A DNA stretch of 64,000 bases from Cellulomonas sp. NS3. Its GTDB lineage: Bacteria; Actinomycetota; Actinomycetes; Actinomycetales; Cellulomonadaceae. Location: contig NZ_CP103289.1 of assembly GCF_024757985.1 (NCBI RefSeq), positions 3,720,001 through 3,784,000 of the forward strand. Reading direction: 5' to 3'. Positions 53,451-61,573 of the stretch are shown piece by piece. Position numbers and translations under genes: made by a program. How positions within the stretch are numbered: position 1 is the first letter of the stretch; each line of letters begins with the position of its first letter. Under the pieces are notes generated by a model, which saw only the letters and a program-made list of their open reading frames with translations, made no database searches and was not told where the DNA came from.

Positions 53451-55137
53451 CGGCCCCCTGATCGTGCAGAGCGACAAGACGCTGCTGCTCGAGGTCGACC
53501 ACGACCAGGCGGAGGCGTGCCGCCGGGCGATCGCGCCGTTCGCCGAGCTCGAGCGCGCGCCTGAGCACGTGCACACCTACCGGCTCACGCCGCTGGGGCT
53601 GTGGAACGCGCGCGCCGCGGGCCACGACGCCGAGCAGGTCGTCAACGTCCTGCTCGACTACTCGCGCTACCCGGTGCCGCACGCGCTGCTCGTCGACATC
53701 GCCGAGACCATGGCGCGCTACGGCCGGCTCCAGCTGATCCAGCACCCGGTGCACGGTCTCGTCCTGCACGCGCTCGACCGCGCCGTGATGGCGGAGGTGC
53801 TCCGCTCGAAGCGGACCGCCGGGCTCGTCGGGACGCGGATCGACGACACCGACGTCGTCGTCCACCCGAGCGAGCGCGGCCACCTCAAGCAGGTGCTGCT
53901 CAAGCTCGGCTGGCCCGCGGAGGACCTCGCCGGGTACGTCGACGGCGAGGCGCACGCGATCGCGCTCGACACGTCCGGCGAGTCGAACCTCGGGCCCGAC
54001 GGGCAGCCGAAGCCCTGGGACCTGCGCCCGTACCAGAAGCAGGCCGTCGAGGGGTTCTGGCACGGCGGCTCGGGCGTCGTGGTGCTCCCCTGCGGCGCGG
54101 GCAAGACGCTCGTCGGCGCCGGGGCCATGGCGCGCTCGCAGACGACGACACTCATCCTCGTGACCAACACGGTCAGCGCCCGGCAGTGGCGCGACGAGCT
54201 GGTCAAGCGCACGACGCTCACCGCCGACGAGATCGGCGAGTACTCGGGCGCCCGCAAGGAGATCAAGCCCGTCACGATCGCGACCTACCAGGTCCTGACA
54301 ACCAAGCGGAAGGGCGTCTACACGCACCTCGAGCTTCTCGACGCCCGCGACTGGGGCCTCGTGCTGTACGACGAGGTCCACCTGCTGCCGGCGCCGATCT
54401 TCCGCATGACGGCGGACCTGCAGGCGCGCCGCCGCCTCGGGCTGACCGCGACGCTCGTGCGCGAGGACGGCCGGGAGGACGAGGTGTTCAGCCTCATCGG
54501 CCCCAAGCGGTTCGACGCGCCGTGGAAGGACATCGAGGCGCAGGGCTACATCGCGCCCGCCGACTGCGTCGAGGTGCGCCTGACGCTGCCCGAGCGCGAC
54601 CGGATGCTCTACGCGACGGCCGAGCCCGAGGACAAGTACCGCCTCGCGGCGACGGCGCCGGGCAAGAACCGGGTCGTCGAGCAGCTCGTCGCGAAGCACG
54701 AGGGCGAGCCGACGCTCGTGATCGGCCAGTACCTCGACCAGCTCGAGGAGCTCGCCGACCACATCCAGGCCGACGTCATCACGGGCGCGACCTCGGTCAC
54801 CGAGCGCCAGCGCCTCTACGACGCGTTCCGGGCGGGCGAGATCACGAAGCTCGTGGTCAGCAAGGTCGCGAACTTCTCGATCGACCTCCCCGAGGCGTCG
54901 GTCGCGATCCAGGTGTCGGGGTCGTTCGGCTCCCGCCAGGAAGAGGCACAGCGGCTCGGCCGGCTCCTGCGGCCCAAGGGCGACGGGCGGACGGCGCACT
55001 TCTACGCGGTCGTCGCGCGCGACACGGTCGACCAGGACTTCGCGGCGCACCGCCAGCGCTTCCTCGCGGAGCAGGGCTACGCGTACACGATCCTCGACGC
55101 CGAGGACCTCGCGACGGGCGAGCCCGCGGCGGACTGA
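53443..55137 (+). CDS. XPB-type DNA helicase, 564 aa
   Basis: Superfamily 2 3'-5' helicase, the bacterial form of eukaryotic XPB/Rad25. N-terminal damage-recognition-like domain (about 1-180); PWDLRPYQKQAVEGF; motif I LPCGAGKTLVG (about 215-224); motif II YDEVHLLPAP (DEVH, about 310-313); motif III LTATLVREDG; motif V/VI with QVSGSFGSRQEEAQRLGRLL. It overlaps the upstream partner gene by eight bases. The archaeal XPB works with the nuclease Bax1; no Bax1-like gene is visible here. Confidence 0.96.
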   Translation: MTDGPLIVQSDKTLLLEVDHDQAEACRRAIAPFAELERAPEHVHTYRLTPLGLWNARAAGHDAEQVVNVLLDYSRYPVPHALLVDIAETMARYGRLQLIQHPVHGLVLHALDRAVMAEVLRSKRTAGLVGTRIDDTDVVVHPSERGHLKQVLLKLGWPAEDLAGYVDGEAHAIALDTSGESNLGPDGQPKPWDLRPYQKQAVEGFWHGGSGVVVLPCGAGKTLVGAGAMARSQTTTLILVTNTVSARQWRDELVKRTTLTADEIGEYSGARKEIKPVTIATYQVLTTKRKGVYTHLELLDARDWGLVLYDEVHLLPAPIFRMTADLQARRRLGLTATLVREDGREDEVFSLIGPKRFDAPWKDIEAQGYIAPADCVEVRLTLPERDRMLYATAEPEDKYRLAATAPGKNRVVEQLVAKHEGEPTLVIGQYLDQLEELADHIQADVITGATSVTERQRLYDAFRAGEITKLVVSKVANFSIDLPEASVAIQVSGSFGSRQEEAQRLGRLLRPKGDGRTAHFYAVVARDTVDQDFAAHRQRFLAEQGYAYTILDAEDLATGEPAAD

Positions 55138-55203
55138 CGCCGCTCGGCCTGCTCGGCGCGGCCGCTCGGTGCACCCGCACCGGGCTGCCGCGCCGCACCG
55201 GCC

Positions 55204-56202
55204 TCACCCTCCCGGGCGCGCTCCGGCGACGCTCGCGACGAGCTTGTCGAGGGTCTGCTCGAGGCCCGCGAGGGACATCTGCTGCGTGGCCTCGGACGTG
55301 TAGCCGTGCTCGGTGACGGTGAGGCGCGTGCCGCCCGCGGGGAGCTCCTCGAACGTCAGCACATGCGGCACCGGCACGGGGATCCCCGGCGGGAGGCCGA
55401 GCTCCGTGGGGTCGACGACCCGCCCCGCCGCGTCGCAGAACTCGAGGACGAAGTCGAGCCGGCGCGGGGCGTCGACGGCCGAGCACGTCCAGAGGTTGTG
55501 CACGTCGTGACCGTCGGGCGACCGCATCGTCACCCGCGACGAGCCGCCGACCCGCACGTCCATGACAGCCTCGGGGCACGTCCAGCCCGCGGGCCCCCAC
55601 CACGCCCGGACGCCCTCGGGCTCCGTCCAGGCCGCCCACACGCGCTCGACCGGCGCGTCGACCGTCCGGCTCGCGACGACGTCGAGCCGCAGCGCCGCGT
55701 CCGCCGGTGCCGCCGCTCCTGCGGCCGACGCCTGCCGGACCACCGCGGCGAGCCGGTCTGTCGCCTCCCGGATCCCGGAGTCCATGTCCGTCGGCACCCA
55801 CCCGTCGCGGTCCTCGACCGACTGGAACAGCACCACGCTCGTGAGGGTCGTGGCGCCGTCGTGCTCCGTGAACGTGTCGGTCGTGAGCTGGAGGTAGCCC
55901 GGGCCGCCCTGCTCGAGCTCGAACGTCGCGACGATGCTCTCCCCCGGCACGACGTCGTGGTAGACGCCGCGGAACGCGTACCCGGTGCCGTCCGTGCGGT
56001 TGGTCGTCACGAAGCGCCAGCTGCCGCCCCGGCGCACGTCCATCTCGACGACGCGGGTGTCGAACCGGGAGCCGCCCCACCACGCGGGCACGCGCGCAGG
56101 GTCGGTGTACGCGGCCCAGACCAGCTCCACGGGCGCGTCGAACGTCCTGCGGATCACGAGGTCCTGCCGGCCGGGCTCGACGATCAGCTCGGTGTCAGTC
56201 AT
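55204..56202 (-). CDS. Tandem AHSA1/SRPBCC-domain protein, 332 aa
   Basis: Two copies of the AHSA1 (activator-of-HSP90-homologue) START-like fold, about residues 10-150 and 165-325. Each begins with the same pattern: VIRRTFDAPVELVWAAYTDP and VASRTVDAPVERVWAAWTEP, then WWGGSRFDTRVVEMDVRRGG or WWGPAGWTCPEAVMDVRVGG, and a closing TEHGYTSEATQQM. Such proteins bind small hydrophobic ligands; the function is unknown. It overlaps the ArsR-family gene by eight bases, the usual arsR-AHSA1 pairing, and would be repressed by it. Confidence 0.93.
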   Translation of the reverse strand: MTDTELIVEPGRQDLVIRRTFDAPVELVWAAYTDPARVPAWWGGSRFDTRVVEMDVRRGGSWRFVTTNRTDGTGYAFRGVYHDVVPGESIVATFELEQGGPGYLQLTTDTFTEHDGATTLTSVVLFQSVEDRDGWVPTDMDSGIREATDRLAAVVRQASAAGAAAPADAALRLDVVASRTVDAPVERVWAAWTEPEGVRAWWGPAGWTCPEAVMDVRVGGSSRVTMRSPDGHDVHNLWTCSAVDAPRRLDFVLEFCDAAGRVVDPTELGLPPGIPVPVPHVLTFEELPAGGTRLTVTEHGYTSEATQQMSLAGLEQTLDKLVASVAGARPGG

Positions 56203-56542
56203 GGTCTGCCCCAGTCGTGTCGCTCTTCAGGCGTCGGATCTCGCGGTCGAGCAGGTCGAGGCGCTCGGTGAAGACGTCCCGGTACCGGTCGAGCCACTCC
56301 GCCGCGGTGTCGAGCTGCGCCGGCTCGAGCCGGCACGGCCGCCACTGCGCCTCGCGGCTCCGGCTGATGAGCCCCGCCTGCTCGAGCACCTTGAGGTGCT
56401 TGGACACCGCGGGGAGCGTCAGGTCGAACGGCTCGGCGAGCTGGTTGACGGTCGCCTCCCCCTCGGCGAGCCGGGCGAGGATCGCGCGGCGCACCGGGCT
56501 GGCGAGAGCGGCGAACGTCTGGCTGAGCGGATCGGCAGGCAC
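56195..56542 (-). CDS. ArsR-family transcription repressor, 115 aa
   Basis: Winged helix-turn-helix regulator. ALASPVRRAILARLAEGEAT, VNQLAEPFDLTLPAVSKHLK (recognition helix) and VLEQAGLISRSREAQWRPCR are typical of the subgroup paired with AHSA1 proteins. No Cys metal-binding motif of the ArsR type is seen, so it probably does not sense metal. It is the first gene of the two-gene unit. The upstream AT-rich palindrome (56573-56580) is the likely operator. Confidence 0.94.
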   Translation of the reverse strand: MPADPLSQTFAALASPVRRAILARLAEGEATVNQLAEPFDLTLPAVSKHLKVLEQAGLISRSREAQWRPCRLEPAQLDTAAEWLDRYRDVFTERLDLLDREIRRLKSDTTGADHD

Positions 56543-56572
56543 GTCGCTACTGTACCGCTCGGTTAATTTTCC

Positions 56573-56580
56573 AATTGGTA
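56573..56580. promoter_or_regulatory. AT-rich palindrome upstream of the arsR-AHSA1 unit
   Basis: CCAATTGG lies in an AT-rich island (about 56562-56586, with TTAATTTT and GGTAAAGTA) about 30 bases before the ArsR start. Such islands are rare in this DNA. It is a plausible autoregulated promoter/operator. Confidence 0.45.
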
Positions 56581-56681
56581 AAGTACGCGTGGTGCGGAAG
56601 GGGTGTCAACGCCGAGACCGACGCTGCCGCCGGCCCTCGCGCGTCGCGACCGCAGACCCGGACTGCCAGCCCCCGCAGACG

Positions 56682-56718
56682 CGCGCACCCCCGGCCCACG
56701 AGGGACCGGGGGTGCGCG
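56682..56718 (-). terminator. Terminator after the glutamine amidotransferase gene
   Basis: A 13-bp perfect stem (56682-56694 with 56706-56718, core GCACCCCCGG/CCGGGGGTGC) encloses an 11-base loop with an inner CCC/GGG pair. It starts 18 bases after the stop codon at 56737 on the minus strand. The U-tract is absent, but stem strength is high. Confidence 0.7.
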
Positions 56719-56736
56719 ACCCGCGTGCGGGGAACG

Positions 56737-57516
56737 TCAGACGAGCTCGGGCATCGTGTCGGCGCGCTCGTGGACGAGCAGCGCGAACGCCTGCGCGACG
56801 GCGCGGCCGCCCGCAGCGACCTCGTCGGCCCGTCGGTCGTACTCGGCGCGCAGGGCGGCGGTGTCGACCTCGTCGTGCGTCGCGGCCCACGCCGCGAGCA
56901 GCTCGGGACCGGCCTCGGGGTGGAACTGCAGGCCCCACGCGGACCCGACGCGGAACGCCTGGTACGGGTACGTCGCCGACGAGGCGAGCCACGTGGCGCC
57001 GCGCGGCAGGTCGACGACCGCGTCCGCGTGCATGCTCGGCTGCGGGGTGCTGCGGCGGTCGTCGGCGAGGTCGAGGTCCTGGAGCCCGTCGAGGATCGGG
57101 TCACCGACGGCCTCGGGGCGCCACTGCACGTCGATCACACCGGCCTCGCGCCCGGGAGGGGCCGCGACCTGCAGGCGACCGCCTCGCGCGACCGCGAGGA
57201 GCTGCGCGCCCAGACAGATGCCGAGCGTCGGGACGCCCGACGTCGACGCGTCGACGAGCAGCGCGCGGACCTCGGGCAGCCAGGGGGCGACCTGGTCGTC
57301 GACGGCGGACATCTGGCCGCCGAGCACGATGAGCCCGTCGCCGACCTCGTCGGCCGACGAGGGCACGGCCTCGCCCGCGTAGGCGTGCACCGTCCGCAGC
57401 TCGACGCCGGTGAGCCAGTCGGCGAACCGGTCGAGCGGGACGTCGGCGCTGTTCTGGATGACGGTCACGACACGCGCGCCAGAGGTGGCGGGGACACCGG
57501 GAGTCTGGTAGGTCAC
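56737..57516 (-). CDS. Class I glutamine amidotransferase-like protein, 259 aa
   Basis: Free-standing GATase1 domain. The triad is complete: nucleophile Cys101 in LGICLGAQLL, His197 and Glu199 in LQFHPEAGPE. Also GLIVLGGQMSAVDDQVAPWL near the start of the fold. Free-standing forms of this type act on glutamine or gamma-glutamyl compounds; the substrate cannot be read from sequence. Start is taken at GTG 57516 with a distant GGGAG; an internal GTG fourteen or more codons later is possible. Confidence 0.9.
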   Translation of the reverse strand: MTYQTPGVPATSGARVVTVIQNSADVPLDRFADWLTGVELRTVHAYAGEAVPSSADEVGDGLIVLGGQMSAVDDQVAPWLPEVRALLVDASTSGVPTLGICLGAQLLAVARGGRLQVAAPPGREAGVIDVQWRPEAVGDPILDGLQDLDLADDRRSTPQPSMHADAVVDLPRGATWLASSATYPYQAFRVGSAWGLQFHPEAGPELLAAWAATHDEVDTAALRAEYDRRADEVAAGGRAVAQAFALLVHERADTMPELV

Positions 57517-57689
57517 GCGAGGACGGTACTCCCGGCCCCGCCGAGGACGTAAACCCGCACGTCACGCGGTGCACCGTTCAGGCGACCCCCGTCACGTGCG
57601 CCCGGCTCGTCCCGGTCTGCCCGGGCTCTCGGCGGCGCACGGCGCGACCGTCCGCTCCCCGGGGGGCCCGGCGCACCCCGCGCACCTCC

Positions 57690-57729
57690 GGTCGGCGGAG
57701 CAGCCCGGACGCCCGCTCGGCCGCCGACC
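57690..57729. other. Inverted repeat in the divergent 57517-57801 region
   Basis: The 285-base space between the amidotransferase gene (minus) and the TPM gene (plus) holds promoters for both. GGTCGGCGG (57690-57698) and CCGCCGACC (57721-57729) form a 9-bp stem around 22 bases. I see no clear -10/-35 pair for either gene. Confidence 0.3.
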
Positions 57730-57801
57730 TGCACCGACACCTCCGAGCTAACGGGGCGCCCCTCGTTTGCACCGCCGCCCCGCCCGGTCGAGTATCGACG
57801 G

Positions 57802-59856
57802 GTGAGCCACCGTCGCGTCCCGGCCCCGTCCGCCTCCGCACCCGGGCTCACCCGTGCGGTGCCCGCCCGGCGGTTCACCCGCGCGGCCGCCGCCGGCGTG
57901 GTCGTCCTGCTCGGGCTGCTCACCGCGCTCGGCCTCGGGTCGCCCGCCGCCGCCGTCGAGCCGCTGAACGTGCCGGGTCAGATCACCGACCAGGTCGGTG
58001 CCCTCGACGGCAGCACCGCGGAGGTCCAGGCGAGCCTCGACCGCCTGTCCGACGACACCGCGTACGACCTGTTCGTGGTCTACGTCGACGGCTTCTCGGG
58101 GCGCGACGGCGAGCAGTGGGCGCGCGAGACGGCGGTGGCGTCGGGCCTCGGGCCGGAGGACGTGATCCTCGCGGTCGCGGTCGACGAGCGCCGCTACGGC
58201 ATGTGGGTGCAGAGCACCGGCGACATCACCGAGGAGGAGGCCACACGTGTGCGGGTCGACCTCGTCGAGCCGCGGCTGAGCGAGGACGACTGGGCCGGCG
58301 CGGCCGTGGCCGCCGCCGACGGGCTGCGCGACGCCGCGCTCGGGACCGGCACCGCTGCGTCCGGTGGGGGCGGCGGATTCGGCACGCTGCTGGTGATCGG
58401 GCTCGTCGTCCTGCTCGTCGTCCTCGTGGTCCGCTCGCTCGTCCGTCGTCGCGCGGCCGCCGGCCAGGGGGCAGCGCAGCCGGCCGGTGCCGCGCCGCAG
58501 GGCCTCGCCGCGCTGCCGACGGCCGAGCTCAACCGCCGCGCGAGCCAGGCCCTCGTCGCGATCGACGACGCGCTGACCACCTCCGCGCAGGAGCTCGGGT
58601 TCGCGCAGGCGCAGTTCGGGCTCGAGGCCACCCGCCGGTTCAGCGCCGCGCTCGACGAGGCGCGAACGCGGGTCTCCGAGGCGTTCCGGTGGCGTCAGCA
58701 GCTCGACGACTCGACGCCCGAGACCGAGCCGCAGGCCCGGCAGATCATGATCGCGATCATCGAGACGTGCCAGGTCGCCGCCGACTCCCTCGACGCGCAC
58801 ACCGAGGAGTTCGAGAAGATGCGCGACCTGCAGGCGCGCGCTCCGGAGGTGCTCGACGACGCCGAGCAGCGCGCGACCGAGGTGGCCGCGCGCGTCGAGC
58901 CGGCGCGCGCGACGGTCGCGCAGCTCGCGACGACGTACCCGCCCGCGGCGCTCGCGTCGGTCACCCCCAACCCCGACCAGGCCGCCGCGCTGCTCACCGG
59001 CGCGCACGAGTCCGTCGCGCGGGGCCGTGAGGCGCTCGCCGCGGACGACCGCGGTGCCGCCGTCGGTGCCGCCCGCGCCGCGCAGGACGCCGTCGCGCAG
59101 GCGGTGACGCTGCTCGACGCGGTCGACCGCGGAGGGCAGGACCTCGCCCGGGCGGGCGCCGACCTCACGGCCGCGATCGCCTCGATCAGCGCGGACTTCG
59201 ACGACGCCGACCGCCTCGCGCCGCGCGAGCCCGCGGTGCAGGCCGCGGTCCAGGCGGGCCGTGCGGCCGCTGCGGCGGCGGAGGCGGCACGCTCGGGCGG
59301 CGACCCGCTCGCGGCGCTGCGGGACGTGCGCGCCGCGGAGGCCCGGCTCGACGAGACCCTCGAGCCGTTCCGCGAGCGCGCCGAGCACGAGGCCCGGGCG
59401 CGTGCGCAGCTCGACGACCTCCTCGGGCGGCTCGCGTCGCACATCCGGGCCGTGCACGACTACATCGAGACCCGGCGCGGCGCGGTCGGCCCGGAGGCCC
59501 GCACCCGGCTCTCGGAGGCTGCGCGGCTCGCGCAGCAGGCGCACCGCGACGCCGCGACCGACGCCGCGGGGGCGCTCGCGCTCGCGCACCGGGCCGGGGA
59601 GCTCGCGGGCGAGGCCCAGCACCTCGCGCAGCTCGACGTGCAGGACTGGGAGGACCAGCGCCGTCAGCGGTCCGGGTACGGCGGCCTCGGCGGCGGCGGC
59701 TCGAACGTCGGCGGCATGGTCCTCGGCGGGATCCTGCTCGACTCGCTGCTGCGCGGCGGCGGCGGGGGCTTCGGGGGCGGTGGCTTCGGTGGCGGCGGCT
59801 TCGGTGGGGGCGGCGGGGGCGACGGCGGCGGCTTCGGCGGGGGCGGGCGCTTCTGA
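57802..59856 (+). CDS. TPM-domain envelope protein with Gly-rich tail, 684 aa
   Basis: Predicted exported, membrane-anchored protein. A signal peptide (about 20-52, ending SPAAAVEP) is followed by the TPM domain (about 55-180; ITDQVGALDGSTAEVQASLD, YDLFVVYVDGFSGRDGEQWA). A membrane helix (FGTLLVIGLVVLLVVLVVRS, about 193-213) comes next, then a long coiled-coil-rich cytoplasmic part (about 230-610) and a glycine-rich end (repeats like GGGGFGGGGFGG). TPM proteins are linked to membrane-protein quality control and photosystem repair in other groups. Directly before pspA, it fits a membrane-stress unit. It starts with GTG at 57802 with no good ribosome binding site. Confidence 0.88.
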   Translation: MSHRRVPAPSASAPGLTRAVPARRFTRAAAAGVVVLLGLLTALGLGSPAAAVEPLNVPGQITDQVGALDGSTAEVQASLDRLSDDTAYDLFVVYVDGFSGRDGEQWARETAVASGLGPEDVILAVAVDERRYGMWVQSTGDITEEEATRVRVDLVEPRLSEDDWAGAAVAAADGLRDAALGTGTAASGGGGGFGTLLVIGLVVLLVVLVVRSLVRRRAAAGQGAAQPAGAAPQGLAALPTAELNRRASQALVAIDDALTTSAQELGFAQAQFGLEATRRFSAALDEARTRVSEAFRWRQQLDDSTPETEPQARQIMIAIIETCQVAADSLDAHTEEFEKMRDLQARAPEVLDDAEQRATEVAARVEPARATVAQLATTYPPAALASVTPNPDQAAALLTGAHESVARGREALAADDRGAAVGAARAAQDAVAQAVTLLDAVDRGGQDLARAGADLTAAIASISADFDDADRLAPREPAVQAAVQAGRAAAAAAEAARSGGDPLAALRDVRAAEARLDETLEPFRERAEHEARARAQLDDLLGRLASHIRAVHDYIETRRGAVGPEARTRLSEAARLAQQAHRDAATDAAGALALAHRAGELAGEAQHLAQLDVQDWEDQRRQRSGYGGLGGGGSNVGGMVLGGILLDSLLRGGGGGFGGGGFGGGGFGGGGGGDGGGFGGGGRF

Positions 59857-59950
59857 CGAGCCGCGGCGACCCCCCACAGGACACGGACGACGCAGGAGCA
59901 GGCGCGACGACGGCCCACCCGGGCGCGTCGCACGACGAGAGGGACGCACG

Positions 59951-60676
59951 ATGACCGAGAAGCAGACGATCCTGGGCCGCATCACGACGCTGGCCCGCGC
60001 CAACATCAACGCGATGCTCGACCGGGCCGAGGACCCCGCGAAGATGATCGACCAACTGATCCGCGACTACACCAACAACATCGCCGAGGCCGAGGAGGCC
60101 GTCGCCCAGACGATCGGCAACCTCCGCCTCGCGGAGGCGGACCACCGCGAGGACATCGCGTCGGCGGCGAGCTGGGGCCAGAAGGCGCTCGCCGCGTCCT
60201 CGAAGGCCGACCAGCTCCGCACGGCCGGCGACGCCGCGGGCGCCGACAAGTTCGACAACCTGGCGAAGGTCGCGCTCGGCAAGCAGATCGCCGCCGAGCA
60301 GGAGGCCAAGGACGCCGAGCCGCTCATCGCGTCGCAGACGGAGACGGTCGAGAAGCTCAAGGCCGGGCTCGCCGCCTCGAAGGAGCGCCTCGCGGACCTG
60401 AAGAACCGCCGCGACAACCTCGTCGCGCGCCAGAAGAGCGCCCAGGCGCAGTCCCAGCTGCAGGACGCCCTGGGCTCGATCAACGTGCTCGACCCGACGA
60501 GCGAGCTCTCGCGCTTCGAGGACAAGGTGCGCCGCGAGGAGGCCCGCGTCCAGGGCCACGCCGAGCTCGCCGCGTCGTCGATCGACGCGCAGTTCGAGGA
60601 GCTCGAGGCGTCCGGCCAGAACCTCGAGGTCGAGGCCCGGCTCGCAGCGCTCAAGCGCGGGTCCGCCCCGGCCTGA
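59951..60676 (+). CDS. pspA: Phage-shock-protein A family protein PspA, 241 aa
   Basis: Peripheral membrane protein that forms assemblies protecting the membrane. Nearly all helix: TILGRITTLARANINAMLDR, AEDPAKMIDQLIRDYTNNIA (the PspA amphipathic start), long coiled coils and VRREEARVQGHAELAASSID. It follows the TPM gene by 94 bases and is likely co-transcribed with it. The ATG is at 59951. Confidence 0.94.
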   Translation: MTEKQTILGRITTLARANINAMLDRAEDPAKMIDQLIRDYTNNIAEAEEAVAQTIGNLRLAEADHREDIASAASWGQKALAASSKADQLRTAGDAAGADKFDNLAKVALGKQIAAEQEAKDAEPLIASQTETVEKLKAGLAASKERLADLKNRRDNLVARQKSAQAQSQLQDALGSINVLDPTSELSRFEDKVRREEARVQGHAELAASSIDAQFEELEASGQNLEVEARLAALKRGSAPA

Positions 60677-60693
60677 CGCCTGCCGCTCCACCC

Positions 60694-60744
60694 CGACGCC
60701 CGCGCGTCCGGAACGCTCCTGCAGCGACCGGGCCGCGGGCGTCG
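60694..60744 (+). terminator. Terminator candidate after pspA
   Basis: CGACGCCCGCG (60694-60704) pairs perfectly with CGCGGGCGTCG (60734-60744), 11 bp, around a 29-base loop. It starts 17 bases after the stop. The long loop lowers confidence. Confidence 0.4.
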
Positions 60745-60838
60745 GCGTGCCCGGCGCACGACCCGGAACGCGCCCTCCGCCACGCGGTCCGCAGCGTCCT
60801 CCCAGGTCGCTCCCAGCCCCGCGACGCACACTGGGGAG

Positions 60839-61573
60839 ATGACGGGGACCCCTGTGCAGCCCGAGGCGCGCCTGCTCGTCGTCGACGACGAGCCGAACAT
60901 CCGCGAGCTGCTCGCGACGTCGCTGCGCTTCGCCGGCTTCGAGGTGCACGCCGCCGCCGACGGCGCCTCGGCGCTGCGGCTCGCGCGGCAGGTCGAGCCG
61001 GACCTCGTCGTCCTCGACGTGATGCTCCCCGACATGGACGGCTTCACCGTGACGCGACGGCTGCGCGAGAAGGGCCAGCACGTCCCCGTCCTGTTCCTCA
61101 CCGCGCGCGACGACACGTCCGACAAGGTCACCGGCCTCACGGTCGGCGGCGACGACTACGTGACCAAGCCGTTCAGCCTCGAGGAGGTCGTGGCACGCAT
61201 CCGTGCGGTGCTGCGCCGGACGCACCCGGGCGACGTCGACGAGTCGAGCATCCTGCGCGTCGGCGACCTCGAGCTCGACGAGGACAGCCACGAGGTCCGC
61301 CGCGCCGGCCAGGTCGTCGACCTCTCCCCCACCGAGTTCAAGCTCCTGCGCTACCTCATGCTCAACCCGGGCCGGGTCCTGTCGAAGTCGCAGATCCTGG
61401 ACCACGTCTGGCAGTACGACTGGGGCGGCGACGCGAACATCGTCGAGTCCTACATCTCCTACCTGCGCCGCAAGGTCGACCAGGTCACCGGGCCCGGCGG
61501 TCAGCCCGTCGAACCCCTCATCCAGACCAAGCGCGGCGTCGGGTACCTGCTGCGCCGCGTCGCGAACCCGTGA
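60839..61573 (+). CDS. OmpR/PhoB-family response regulator, 244 aa
   Basis: DNA-binding regulator. Receiver domain with acidic Asp16 and Asp17 (LLVVDDEPNI), phosphorylation site Asp60 (VVLDVMLPDMDGF), Thr88 and Lys110 (VTKPFS). C-terminal winged helix (about 145-240; LSPTEFKLLRYLMLNPGRVL, LDHVWQYDWGGDANIVESYI). The ATG at 60839 has its GGGGAG directly adjacent, so the GTG at 60854 (VQPEARLLVV) with better spacing may be the true start. The stop overlaps the kinase gene (GTGA). Confidence 0.96.
   Translation: MTGTPVQPEARLLVVDDEPNIRELLATSLRFAGFEVHAAADGASALRLARQVEPDLVVLDVMLPDMDGFTVTRRLREKGQHVPVLFLTARDDTSDKVTGLTVGGDDYVTKPFSLEEVVARIRAVLRRTHPGDVDESSILRVGDLELDEDSHEVRRAGQVVDLSPTEFKLLRYLMLNPGRVLSKSQILDHVWQYDWGGDANIVESYISYLRRKVDQVTGPGGQPVEPLIQTKRGVGYLLRRVANP

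Noticed and set aside
59755-59850. GGC-rich repeat considered as a regulatory repeat
   Set aside because: It simply encodes the glycine-rich end of the TPM protein.
57748-61405. Long minus-strand frames opposite TPM, pspA and the response regulator
   Set aside because: Low-complexity Arg/Gly composition and no recognisable motif; the plus-strand genes are clear.
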